Source of the DNA: Nocardioides caldifontis | GTDB lineage: Bacteria; Actinomycetota; Actinomycetes; Propionibacteriales; Nocardioidaceae | Assembly (NCBI RefSeq): GCF_008087345.1 | Contig: NZ_ML701737.1 | Location: forward strand, 436,884-500,883 | Length of the DNA stretch: 64,000 bases | Direction of reading: 5' to 3' | Program-made: the position numbers and the translations under genes | Shown here: positions 24,950 through 33,550 of the stretch, piece by piece | Layout of the letters: every line of letters begins with the position of its first letter | How positions within the stretch are numbered: position 1 is the stretch's first letter | Notes under the pieces: generated by a model | Told to the model about the DNA's origin: nothing | The model's input: only the letters and a program-made list of their open reading frames with translations | Databases searched by the model: none

Positions 24950-27682
24950 ATGCCAATGCATGCACTACCGCGCACCCTGCGCGCATCCGTGGTCGTCGCA
25001 CTGACCGTGCCGACACTCGCCGTGGCGGCGGTGTCCCCCGCGCAGGCGGCCACCAACACGGTCATCAAGGTGACCCCGGCGTCGGGCCTGCAGTCGGCGA
25101 CGACGCAGGGCGTCGAGGGAGACGCACCGACCGGCTTCGGCACCGGCAGCATCCGCGCCGCCGCCACGACGGCCGGAGCCAAGTCGGAGTTCAGCTTCTC
25201 CGCCGTGCAGCTCTTCGGCCGCGACGAGGTCACGATGGACGAGATCGCGTCGATCTCCTACCGGACGAAGATGGGCACGGCCCACTCTGGTGCGAACCCG
25301 CAGGACTGGTCGCTCGTGCTCTATACCGAGCCTTACGCCGGTGACCTATCGACGGCGACCTGGTACGGCGACCGCTACGGCGCAGAGCCCTACTTCTCGG
25401 CGAACCTCGACGACCCGGCCGACATGTGGAACACGTGGTCGACCGACGGCGCGACCAACACCCTCCGCTTCTACGAGTCGACGGCAGGCGCACCCGGCGC
25501 CACCTTCGGGGCATACGACGACCCGCACTGGGACGCGTTCAAGGACGGCAGCTCGCTCGGCAGCACCTCCGAGCGCGGCACCCGGGAGTTCTCCGGCATC
25601 ACGGTCTCCACCGGGTCCGGCTGGGCCAACGGGTTCCAAGGCCAGCTCGACGGGCTCGTCATCACCCTCACCGACGGCTCCACGGCCACCGTGAACTTCG
25701 AGCCGGACGGCGCGGCGTGCACGACGACCTGCTACGTCGACGCCGCGAACGGCAACGACGCCAACGGTGGCGCCAGCGCCGACGACGCGAAGAAGACAAT
25801 CCAGGCGGCGGTCGACGCGGTCCAAGAGGGCGGCACGGTGCACGTCGCGGCCGGCACCTACACCGCCGGGGCGAGCATCACCAAGCCCCTGACGCTCGAC
25901 GGAGCGGGTAGTGGCTCCACCGTCATCCAGGGCAGCAACTCCGGCAAAGGGCTGCGGATCGGCAATGTCAGCGACGTCGAGGTCTCCGACCTCACGGTCC
26001 GCGACTTCGAGGACGGCGTGTACGTCGGACCCGCACCCGTCTCCGGCATCAGCCTCACCGACGTCGCGAGCCTCTCGAACCAGCGGCACGGCGTCATGGT
26101 CGAGGCGTTCGACGCCGCCGGGGTCTCCCTGACGCGGGTCGACTCCTCGGAGAACGGCACACCCGGCTCCGGCGGTCGCGGACTCTGGGTGATCAACGGC
26201 GAAAAGACCGGCATCTCGGTCCTCGACGGCACCTTCAACAGCAACGCCCTCGTCGGCATCGACATCAGCGACGGCTCGGTGACCGGGCTCCGCATCACCG
26301 GCAACGAGGTGCGCGGCAACGGCGACGCCGGCATCAGCGTCTTCGGCGTCCAGGGCCCGGGTGAGAACCAGGTCTCGGGGAACACCCTGGACAACAACGG
26401 CCGCTACGGCATCGAGGTCAAGAACGCGACCGGCAATGGAGCGACCACCGGCGGTGGCTCCGTCGTCGTCAGCGACAACATGGTCAGCCGCACGACTGCT
26501 GCCACGGACCTCCGGGACCACGCAGGCATCAGCGTGATCCGCCGCGGTCCGCAGCCCCAGACGGCAGACCAGCCGTCGGGTGTCGTGGTGACCGGCAACG
26601 ACGTCAGCGGGTTCCGCAGCAACGCGACGGGCTCGACGGGCGAGGGATTCGGCATCGTCGTCGAGGGCACCGGCCACGTCGTCGACCACAACACCGTCGA
26701 CAACAACGACGTGGGGATCCAGGTCCAGGCCGGCAACACCGCGAACGTGCAGGGCACGCCGTACTTCGACCGGGGCGACGCGCACACGAGCTCGGCTCTC
26801 GTCAACCGCAACGGGATCACCGCCAACACCGTCGGTCTTCGCAACGTCGGTGACCAGACGACGGACGCCACCTGCAACTGGTGGGGCTCCGCGGACGGCC
26901 CGGGAGGCGAGGTCCCGGGTGCCACCACGGACCCGTGGCTGCGCTCCGCGAACCTCGACGGCCCGTGCGGTGCGGTGCCGCCGACGATCGACGTGACGAC
27001 CCAGCCGCGAGTCAACGAGGGCTCGAGCGCCTGGTTCACGATCCGCCTCTCGGAACGGCCGACCGAGCCGGTGACGGTGAGGTACTCCACGGAAGACGGC
27101 ACAGCGACGACCAGCTGGTCGGCGATCGGTGGCGCCGACTACACCGCCCGGTCCGGCAGCGTGACCTTCCGACCCAACGGCCCGCTCAGCAGGACCGTGA
27201 CGGTGCCGACGCGCAACGACAGCGCCGACGAGTCCGACGAGACCTTCGAGCTCCGGCTCAGCGACGCCCAGGGTGGCGAGCTCGGCACCGCGGTGGCCGA
27301 GAAGACGATCACGGACAACGACGGCGCGCCGAGGATCACCATCGGCGACGTCTCCGTGGCCGAGGGCAACCCTTCGAACAACAGCATCACCACCGACATG
27401 AGGTTCACCGTCCGGCTCAGTGCTGTGTCCGCGAAGGACGTCTCCGCGAGCTGGTCCACGCGCAACGGCACGGCGGTCGGGGGGACCAGCGGCGGCGACT
27501 TCGTCTCGGCGAGCGGGACCGTGACGATCCCTGCGGGTTCACGTCAGGCCACGCTGGTGGTCACGATCCGCAAGGACCGTCAGCGGGAGCGCAACGAAGA
27601 GCTCGGCGTCCAGTTGTCCAGCCTGGTCAACGCCCGGGCGGGTGACCTCTTCGCCCGGGGCACGATCCGGAACGACGACTGA
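24950..27682 (+). CDS. Secreted right-handed beta-helix protein with two Calx-beta domains
   Basis: A 910-residue exported protein: signal peptide MPMHALPRTLRASVVVALTV up to an AxA site before ATNTVIK, an N-terminal domain of unknown fold to about residue 255, then CYVDAANGNDANGG introducing a parallel beta-helix (about 260-680) with many GISV/GIxV turns typical of polysaccharide lyases and epimerases, and two Calx-beta repeats (about 690-790 and 800-910), each ending in a TI(T/R)(D/N)NDxx segment. Asp/Asn pairs in the Calx-beta part suggest calcium binding. It may bind or cleave a surface glycan; no catalytic residues can be assigned. It is followed by a strong hairpin. Confidence 0.85.
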   Translation: MPMHALPRTLRASVVVALTVPTLAVAAVSPAQAATNTVIKVTPASGLQSATTQGVEGDAPTGFGTGSIRAAATTAGAKSEFSFSAVQLFGRDEVTMDEIASISYRTKMGTAHSGANPQDWSLVLYTEPYAGDLSTATWYGDRYGAEPYFSANLDDPADMWNTWSTDGATNTLRFYESTAGAPGATFGAYDDPHWDAFKDGSSLGSTSERGTREFSGITVSTGSGWANGFQGQLDGLVITLTDGSTATVNFEPDGAACTTTCYVDAANGNDANGGASADDAKKTIQAAVDAVQEGGTVHVAAGTYTAGASITKPLTLDGAGSGSTVIQGSNSGKGLRIGNVSDVEVSDLTVRDFEDGVYVGPAPVSGISLTDVASLSNQRHGVMVEAFDAAGVSLTRVDSSENGTPGSGGRGLWVINGEKTGISVLDGTFNSNALVGIDISDGSVTGLRITGNEVRGNGDAGISVFGVQGPGENQVSGNTLDNNGRYGIEVKNATGNGATTGGGSVVVSDNMVSRTTAATDLRDHAGISVIRRGPQPQTADQPSGVVVTGNDVSGFRSNATGSTGEGFGIVVEGTGHVVDHNTVDNNDVGIQVQAGNTANVQGTPYFDRGDAHTSSALVNRNGITANTVGLRNVGDQTTDATCNWWGSADGPGGEVPGATTDPWLRSANLDGPCGAVPPTIDVTTQPRVNEGSSAWFTIRLSERPTEPVTVRYSTEDGTATTSWSAIGGADYTARSGSVTFRPNGPLSRTVTVPTRNDSADESDETFELRLSDAQGGELGTAVAEKTITDNDGAPRITIGDVSVAEGNPSNNSITTDMRFTVRLSAVSAKDVSASWSTRNGTAVGGTSGGDFVSASGTVTIPAGSRQATLVVTIRKDRQRERNEELGVQLSSLVNARAGDLFARGTIRNDD

Positions 27683-27704
27683 GCTCCGAACACGCGCGGG
27701 TGGC

Positions 27705-27743
27705 GGACCCCGACGGCCCCCTGGTGGAGGCCCGTCGGGGTCC
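27705..27743. terminator. Bidirectional hairpin between convergent genes
   Basis: GGACCCCGACGG (27705-27716) pairs perfectly with CCGTCGGGGTCC (27732-27743). It lies between the beta-helix gene stop and the convergent VanZ gene stop; there is no T run. Confidence 0.7.
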
Positions 27744-27763
27744 GTCGCGTCCGGGCCGAGTGG

Positions 27764-28207
27764 TCAGCCGTATCGCCTCGCGTTCGCGCCTCGCCGCTCG
27801 TTCCACGTGACCGCGGCGAGGGCCCCCAGGAACGTGCCCACCGTGTTCGTCGCGACGTCCCACGCAGAGCCGTCGCGCCCGGGGAGGAAGACCATCTGCA
27901 CGGCCTCGAACGCGATGCTCGCCAGCGCCCCCACGATTGTGATCCGAGCCAGCGACCACCGCGGCAGGAGCGTTGTCAGGACGGCGCCGACGGGAAGGAA
28001 CAGGACCACGTTCAGCGCCCGCTCCCACAGGGTCTCGGAGGCGAACCAGCTCGGCGCGCCGCCGTCACGGAGGACTGCGCTGATCTTGTGGATCAGCCTG
28101 GTCGGGACGTCAGAGGTCGGCTCCAGAAGGATGACGAGCAGCCCGACGAGCACCACACCCCCGGTCACCAGCAGCCCGACGCGCGGGCGCGCCGGCGGAT
28201 TCGTCAC
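27764..28207 (-). CDS. VanZ-like membrane protein (copy 1)
   Basis: A 147-residue protein with four hydrophobic helices and the VanZ signature region: ERALNVVLFLPVGAVLTTLL, FEAVQMVFLPGRDGSAWDVATNT. VanZ domains bind lipids or modify the envelope; the original confers low teicoplanin resistance. The GTG start overlaps the stop of the YgfZ-type gene by GTGA. A close paralogue lies at 51179 (KALNVVLFVPVGAVVALL, GVQAFLLAGRDGSLADVATNT), so the window holds two. Confidence 0.88.
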   Translation of the reverse strand: MTNPPARPRVGLLVTGGVVLVGLLVILLEPTSDVPTRLIHKISAVLRDGGAPSWFASETLWERALNVVLFLPVGAVLTTLLPRWSLARITIVGALASIAFEAVQMVFLPGRDGSAWDVATNTVGTFLGALAAVTWNERRGANARRYG

Positions 28208-29202
28208 CGCAGCTGCGGTCGCACGTGGAGCCCGACCTCGGGGTCGACCACGACCTCCTGCGCTGCGGGGATGCCGTCGGCGTCGAGCTGGGCGTCGACC
28301 GGCACGTTGCGCTTGAGCACCGCGAGCGCGATCGGGCCGAGCTCGTGGTGGCGGGCGGAGCTGCCGACGAAGCCGATCACCTTGCCGCCGAGCTTCACCT
28401 CGCCGTGGACCGCCGGCAGCCGGTTCTCGGTGCCGTCGAGGTGCAGCAGCGTCAGCCGCCGCGGCGGCCGGCCGAGGGTGTGCACGCGGGCGACGGTCTC
28501 CTGCCCCCGGTAGCACCCCTTGTCCAGATGCACGGCAGGGCCGATCCACCCCATCTCGTTGGGGATCGAGCGGTGGTCGGTGTCCACGCCGAAGCGGGGT
28601 TCGCCGCGGGCGATGCGGAGGGCGTCGTACGCCCAGAGGCCGCAGGCCGGACCGGCGGCCTTGGCGTACGCGGCGAGTTCGGCGCGGGGAACGAGGTCGT
28701 ACTTGCCGGTGGTGGTTTCGACAGGCTCTACCGCCGCAAGACCCTTGGTTTCGATAGGCTCAACCACCCCGGGGCGCCAGGCGACGGCGAGCTCGGCGGT
28801 GAGCTCGGTGACCTCGACGCGCATCATGAACCGCATCCTGTCGAGGAACTCGACGAGCGGCCCGACCGTGCCGGGCTCGACGTGGGCGGTGAACGACTCG
28901 CCGTCGTCGACGCCGACCAGGTGGTGCTCGACGTGGCCCTGCGGGCTCAGCAGCAGCGCCTGCACCCACCGGCCGGGCTCGAGCGCCTCGACGTGCTGGG
29001 TGCTCATCGCGTGGAGGTACGTCAGCCGGTCCGGGCCGGTCATGCGGAGGACGCCCCGGTGCGAGAGGTCCACGAAGCCGTCACCCGCCTCGAGGGTGCG
29101 CTGCTCACCGACGAACGACCCGTAGTGCGCCGCCACCGGCGCATCCACCCCGTCGGCCGCCACCGCTCCGGGCAGGTCGAGCAAGGGGCTGGGGGTGACC
29201 AT
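28204..29202 (-). CDS. YgfZ/GcvT-like folate-binding protein
   Basis: A 332-residue protein of the YgfZ group, which uses tetrahydrofolate and helps assembly or repair of certain iron-sulfur enzymes. DLSHRGVLRMTGPDRLTYLH near residue 45 and the diagnostic KGCYRGQETVARVHTLG near 230 are present, with the catalytic-type Cys. Residues around 147-167 (VVEPIETKG and VEPVETTTG) are encoded by two palindromic repeats and have no equivalent in the fold, so they probably form a surface loop. A GTG one codon upstream is an alternative start. It is coupled to the VanZ gene. Confidence 0.88.
   Translation of the reverse strand: MVTPSPLLDLPGAVAADGVDAPVAAHYGSFVGEQRTLEAGDGFVDLSHRGVLRMTGPDRLTYLHAMSTQHVEALEPGRWVQALLLSPQGHVEHHLVGVDDGESFTAHVEPGTVGPLVEFLDRMRFMMRVEVTELTAELAVAWRPGVVEPIETKGLAAVEPVETTTGKYDLVPRAELAAYAKAAGPACGLWAYDALRIARGEPRFGVDTDHRSIPNEMGWIGPAVHLDKGCYRGQETVARVHTLGRPPRRLTLLHLDGTENRLPAVHGEVKLGGKVIGFVGSSARHHELGPIALAVLKRNVPVDAQLDADGIPAAQEVVVDPEVGLHVRPQLR
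28714..28768. repeat. Two family-A palindromic repeat copies inside the YgfZ-type gene
   Basis: GGTTTCGACAGGCTCTACC and GGTTTCGATAGGCTCAACC lie 14 nt apart in the same orientation. Both are translated in frame and insert about 20 residues. Confidence 0.8.
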
Positions 29203-29367
29203 CACGCGACCAGTCTAGGCGCCGAGCCTCAGCGCCCCCCACCTCGTGGGAACTCCCCGCCCCTCCCGAGTCGACCGGAACCCCCAGGCGACGCATCACG
29301 CAAAAACGAAGAAATCGGACGTCTCGGCGCGCACAATGAGAGAGTGCGCCACTGTCACGATCCTGGG

Positions 29368-30795
29368 ATGCCGCACTCATCGAGGTCATCTGCGGGGCGT
29401 TGGGCCACTGTGCTCACCACCGCCATGGCCGTGGTCTCTGTCTTCCTGCTCGTCGTGGCGGCGCCTTCGTCGGCCAGCCGACGTGCGGACACGGGCACGT
29501 CCAATGCTTCGTTCGAGCAGTGGTCCTCGAGCGCTCCACGTTGCTGGCACCACGAGCGACCGGCCAAGGGGCGTTCCTCGGTGCGACGGACTGCCGCCGC
29601 GCACAAGGGGAAGAGTGCGGCGTCGCTCACCGTCTCGGCCGCTCGAGCGCGCGCGATGCTCATCTCGAACCGGAAAGTCGCGTCGTGCACACTCACGGTG
29701 GACTCAGGGAGCCGTTACGTCGTCCGGGGGTGGTACCGGGGGTCCTCACCGCGGCTCGCGGCATTCGTGCGGATCGGCAACCGATGGAAGGCGCTCGGCA
29801 CGAGCCGCGCCTTCCCTCGCCACACGACATACCGCTCGATGTCCTGGACGACTCCCCGGATGCCTGCACGTGCCCGCGCCCTAGCTGTCGGGGTGGTGCT
29901 ACGCCGGGGAGCGGTCGTGGTGGACGACATCACCGTCCGGCGGGTGAAACCCTCAGCCGGTTCGACCACCGTTGCTCCTCCCCCACCTTCCTCAACCGAA
30001 GCGGGGCTCATCAGGCCCGTACGCGGCATCTACTGGACGAACTGGGGGCGGGACACCCCACTCGACAGCCTCCCGAGCGAGTACAACCTCCTCTACGCGG
30101 CCTTCGCCTACGGCGACGGGTCCGGCACGGGCCGGGCCGTCTTCCGTCCGGACGACGGGTCAGGTGTCTCGGCCGCCGAGTTCGCCCGTCAAGTCCGGGT
30201 AGCCCAAACTCAAGGCCGACGCGTGGTGCTCTCCATCGGCGGGGCGAATCCCGTCGGCCTACGGATGGAGACTCAGGCTCACGTCGACCAGCTGGTCAGC
30301 AGCGTCTCGTCCATCGTCGACACCTACGGCTTCGACGGCATCGACTGGGACCTCGAGCAGGCCGGCACCTTCTCCGCCGACACGCTCACTGCGGCGACGC
30401 GCGCCTTCACCGATCGCTACGGGCCGGAGTTCATCGTCACCGCAGCCCCGTCGCCCTCCTCCGCGCCCTACAAAGAGTTCGCGCGCCGGGTGGGCGACGA
30501 CCTGGACCTGATCACTCCGCAGTACTACGGCTACGTGTCGGCCGACCGCGTCGCCGATATCCGATGGCGGACCTTCGAGCTCATCGAGACTTACGGTGTG
30601 GCGCCGTACCGCATCGGGTTCGGCGCCAAGGTCGGCAACGACGCTCTGACCTCGCCCGTCGGGGTCTGGCGGGACGCGGTGATAGCGATGCAGCACCGCT
30701 ACCCGGATTTCGGGGGTGCCATGGTGTGGGATGCCACCGCCGAACGTCTTGCCGGGAACCCGTTCGCCACCACCGTGTCCCCGGCGTTTCACTGA
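29368..30795 (+). CDS. Secreted GH18 glycoside hydrolase with an N-terminal carbohydrate-binding-like domain
   Basis: A 475-residue exported protein. A signal peptide (about residues 1-38, ending APSSASRRA) precedes a beta-sandwich-like domain (about 45-200: NASFEQWSSSAPRCW, RYVVRGWYRG, VVDDITVRR) and, after a Pro/Ser linker, a GH18 catalytic barrel with RGIYWTNWG, VVLSIGGAN and the catalytic DGIDWDLE motif (Glu near residue 333). GH18 enzymes cleave chitin-like or other GlcNAc-containing polymers. The accessory domain resembles the C-terminal domain of the convergent deacetylase lipoprotein, 5 nt away. The start is uncertain; a GTG 24 nt earlier is possible. Confidence 0.85.
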   Translation: MPHSSRSSAGRWATVLTTAMAVVSVFLLVVAAPSSASRRADTGTSNASFEQWSSSAPRCWHHERPAKGRSSVRRTAAAHKGKSAASLTVSAARARAMLISNRKVASCTLTVDSGSRYVVRGWYRGSSPRLAAFVRIGNRWKALGTSRAFPRHTTYRSMSWTTPRMPARARALAVGVVLRRGAVVVDDITVRRVKPSAGSTTVAPPPPSSTEAGLIRPVRGIYWTNWGRDTPLDSLPSEYNLLYAAFAYGDGSGTGRAVFRPDDGSGVSAAEFARQVRVAQTQGRRVVLSIGGANPVGLRMETQAHVDQLVSSVSSIVDTYGFDGIDWDLEQAGTFSADTLTAATRAFTDRYGPEFIVTAAPSPSSAPYKEFARRVGDDLDLITPQYYGYVSADRVADIRWRTFELIETYGVAPYRIGFGAKVGNDALTSPVGVWRDAVIAMQHRYPDFGGAMVWDATAERLAGNPFATTVSPAFH

Positions 30796-30800
30796 GCGCG

Positions 30801-32105
30801 TCAGCCCGCCACCATCACATAGTCGTCGACGGTCAGGCTGCCCTTTCCGCGCAGCGACAGCCCGAAGCTGAGAGCGGTCGCATCCTCGGGCAGGGGCGAT
30901 GTCTCGTGAAACGCGTGCGTCCAGCTGGTCGACGGAGGCAAGGATGGGCTGGTCTCCCAATACACCCACTCACCGTCCTTGGTTCGATAGAACGTCACCA
31001 GGCTGACGGTGCTGGAGGACTCCCCAGTGTGTGGCCACGAACCGCGGTAGGAAGCCCAGAGCCTGTAATGCTGTCCGGCCTCCACGGGCGCGAGGCACGA
31101 GGACTCGGAGGCACGTTGACTCAGGACCATCTTGTGGTCACCGGCCTCGTCGACCTCGACCCGCTGGGCAACGCGACCCGACTTGGCGTCGGTGACGGTC
31201 TTCCATATCGCCTCGCCGTCCAGATCTGACTGTTGGAAGCAGGTCGGGACGGTACGGGAGACGCGCTCCAAGTCTCCGTTGGAAACCAGGTTGCCCTTCT
31301 CGGGAGGCCTCGGCGGCGCGATGGGCACCTGGCCTCCGGTCGCGTCCTCCCGGATCTCTGCCGTGGAGCACAGCTTCGCGTCATTCATGTGGTCCACGAT
31401 CGGCTGCAATGCGGCTGCCGCGTTCCGGCTGGCTTGCCCCTCGGCGTCGTGCATCGCCACGATGGTGCCGTCGCGCAACCCCCGATAGCGCTCACCGTCG
31501 TACGTGTACCCGTGGATCACCCGCTCGGCGATCTCCTCCGGCGAGCTACCCGACCAGTCGTCTGAGTCGAGGATGTTCGCGTCCGGCGCCCCCCAAGGCA
31601 TGACCAGGCGATAGCCCAGGCGTCGTGCCACAAGGTCGGCGTACGAACTCACGTCACCGTAGGGAGGTCTGTACAGCGTGGGGGCCGGCAGACCAGCTTC
31701 GACGATCGCTTGCTTCGTCCGCTCGAGCTCCTCGGTGATCTGCTGCTCTGTGAGAGCGGCCGTACCAGTGGTCGCACCCGTCATCGAAGCGTGGTCATAC
31801 GTGTGGCTCTGGATCGAGAACCCGCGCGCCGCAAGGTCCCGAACGATCTCGGCTCCCTCGGCCGTCTCGACCTTTTCCCCGAGGACGAAGAAGGTGGCCT
31901 CGAGGTCGAGCGCAACCAGCTGATCCGCAACCTCGGTGGTCACAGGCCCGGGGCCATCGTCGAAGGTGAACGCCACGTAGCCGCCCGAGCAATCATTGGC
32001 CAACGGCCGCACCCGATCGCCCGCAGACGAAGCCTCGCTGCAGCCGGCGAGCGCTACCGCGATGGCTGCGGTGCCGACGAGCCCGAGGACCCGGGCGCGA
32101 CTCAC
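30801..32105 (-). CDS. Polysaccharide deacetylase lipoprotein with a C-terminal binding domain
   Basis: A 434-residue lipoprotein (lipobox VALAGC, Cys near residue 22). The NodB deacetylase domain has AFTFDDGPGP near 48, SHTYDHASM near 98 (metal His pair) and RPPYGDVSS near 145. After about residue 270 comes a beta-sandwich-like domain (NLVSNGDLERVSRTVPTCFQ, YRLWASYRGSW, LTVDDYVMV). It should remove acetyl groups from an exported polysaccharide at the outer face of the membrane. Its GTG overlaps the synthase stop (GTGA), so synthesis and modification are translationally coupled. The binding domain resembles that of the convergent GH18 protein. Confidence 0.9.
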   Translation of the reverse strand: MSRARVLGLVGTAAIAVALAGCSEASSAGDRVRPLANDCSGGYVAFTFDDGPGPVTTEVADQLVALDLEATFFVLGEKVETAEGAEIVRDLAARGFSIQSHTYDHASMTGATTGTAALTEQQITEELERTKQAIVEAGLPAPTLYRPPYGDVSSYADLVARRLGYRLVMPWGAPDANILDSDDWSGSSPEEIAERVIHGYTYDGERYRGLRDGTIVAMHDAEGQASRNAAAALQPIVDHMNDAKLCSTAEIREDATGGQVPIAPPRPPEKGNLVSNGDLERVSRTVPTCFQQSDLDGEAIWKTVTDAKSGRVAQRVEVDEAGDHKMVLSQRASESSCLAPVEAGQHYRLWASYRGSWPHTGESSSTVSLVTFYRTKDGEWVYWETSPSLPPSTSWTHAFHETSPLPEDATALSFGLSLRGKGSLTVDDYVMVAG

Positions 32106-33418
32106 GGTCGTGCCTCTTCGAGGCTGCGGGGCTTTGCCATGGGCGCCGTCCTCTGGGCTGGCATGGCCGGCGCGGCGACGACCCGGGTCTGCCATCGGTT
32201 GTCGAACAACTTGAAGAGGGCGACGTAGCGGATTGGCATCAACCAGAAGAAGTTGAGCACCGTCGCAAGATGCGTTCCCAGCGCCCACAGCCGGACCTTC
32301 TGCCTGAGGCTCACCCCTGGGCGCCCCATCAGGTAAAGCGCCGACGTGCCCATGCGCACCGAGAAGTAGGCAGCCACGTACAGTCCGAGCACCCAGAGGT
32401 GGCCGCTGTAGCGATCCCCGTGGGACGTGACCAGGGCGAGGAGGATCCAGATAAGCATCAACGGGGTGACGACGAGCTGGACCAGACCGATCGTGGGCGA
32501 GAGGATCTTCACCGGCGAGAGGTTCTTGAAGACGTAGGGCAGCATCCACCACCAGGACCGGGCCCAGCGCAACCGCTGCCGGTAGGTGCCATTGAGCGAA
32601 GTCGGCATGTCAGTCTCAACGCCGGCCTCGTAGACGCCGACGACATCGCCCCGCTCGAGCGCACGCAGGGCCAGCCAGCGGTCGTCCCCTGTCCCGCACT
32701 CCACCGCGTAGGCATCGAGGTGGTCGTAGAGGATCTCACTGCGGTAGAGCGCCAGAGCACCCGACGTGGTCTCCAAAGCACCGATGGTCGAGCGCGAGGC
32801 GCGCATCATCACGCAGCTGATGCCGATGTCCATGTCAGCCGCCGTGGAGACCCACGTCTTGTCATGGTTGCGGACGTAGATCATGCCGGTGGCGGCTTGC
32901 ACCTTCGGGTTGGACATCGACCGCAGCAGGTGCTCGACGGCGTCCGGGTACGGCGCCGAATCCGAGTCGACCGTGACGATGAAGTCCCACTCATCGGGGC
33001 TGAACTGACGCAACACGGTGCACTGCGCTCCACGCTTGCCGGTGTTCTCCTGGCGCATCCAGGTCACCCGTGGGTCGTCGAAGGGCTGGACCGGGTAAAC
33101 CGACCCGTCGTCGATGACGCAGATGGCGTCCGGTGGCCTGGTCTGGTCGAGCAACGAGCGAACGGTCGTGTGCAGGACATCCAGGTCTTCGTTGTAAGAG
33201 GGCACGATCGCCAAGACCCGACCCGAGGCTGGCGGCAAGCTCAGGTATCTCCTGCCAACGACGAACGAGATCAGGCAGTAGGCGATCAGCAGCACGCCAA
33301 GCGTCCAGTAGCTACGCAAGGCCAGCTCGGCTGTCCGGTCGTACACCACTACGGTGGTGGCGGCGAGCACTGCCAGCACAGCCGCTACGACCATCCAACG
33401 TCTACTTTGAAGCGACAC
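32102..33418 (-). CDS. Processive GT2 polysaccharide synthase (hyaluronan/PNAG synthase-like)
   Basis: A 438-residue membrane glycosyltransferase with two N-terminal helices, a GT-A domain and about four C-terminal helices. The processive synthase motifs are IVPSYNEDLDVL, DDGS, VDSDSAPYP (DxD), GTGDDRWLALRAL (catalytic TGDD-type Asp) and QRLRWARSWWW (QxxRW). HasA, PgaC/IcaA and NodC share this arrangement, and all polymerise a UDP-GlcNAc-based chain through their own pore. The GTG start lies inside the end of the preceding 45-residue gene; an internal ATG (MVVAAVLAVL) is an alternative. It is coupled downstream to the deacetylase lipoprotein gene. Confidence 0.88.
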   Translation of the reverse strand: MSLQSRRWMVVAAVLAVLAATTVVVYDRTAELALRSYWTLGVLLIAYCLISFVVGRRYLSLPPASGRVLAIVPSYNEDLDVLHTTVRSLLDQTRPPDAICVIDDGSVYPVQPFDDPRVTWMRQENTGKRGAQCTVLRQFSPDEWDFIVTVDSDSAPYPDAVEHLLRSMSNPKVQAATGMIYVRNHDKTWVSTAADMDIGISCVMMRASRSTIGALETTSGALALYRSEILYDHLDAYAVECGTGDDRWLALRALERGDVVGVYEAGVETDMPTSLNGTYRQRLRWARSWWWMLPYVFKNLSPVKILSPTIGLVQLVVTPLMLIWILLALVTSHGDRYSGHLWVLGLYVAAYFSVRMGTSALYLMGRPGVSLRQKVRLWALGTHLATVLNFFWLMPIRYVALFKLFDNRWQTRVVAAPAMPAQRTAPMAKPRSLEEARP

Positions 33419-33539
33419 GGGACCACACCTTTGCTGTGACGCGGTACATCGCGATCCCACCCAAGGTGGTGGCGACACCTGACTTGATGACTGCGGCCAG
33501 GGTGATGACGTGCCCCAGCACGAGAATGCCGTCGTTCAT
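33402..33539 (-). CDS. 45-residue membrane peptide between sugar dehydrogenase and synthase
   Basis: A short frame with GAAGGG about 9 nt before its ATG, starting 11 nt after the dehydrogenase stop and ending 17 nt inside the synthase gene. The peptide has one long hydrophobic stretch (ILVLGHVITLAAVIKSGVAT, then TLGGIAM) and a basic tail (RVTAKVWSRVASK). Its ribosome site, tight fit in the operon and overlap with the synthase start support a real gene. By position it could be a partner of the synthase, as the small PgaD/IcaD proteins are for PgaC/IcaA, though it is much shorter and no sequence likeness is claimed. Confidence 0.6.
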   Translation of the reverse strand: MNDGILVLGHVITLAAVIKSGVATTLGGIAMYRVTAKVWSRVASK

Positions 33540-33550
33540 CTGAATGCCCT

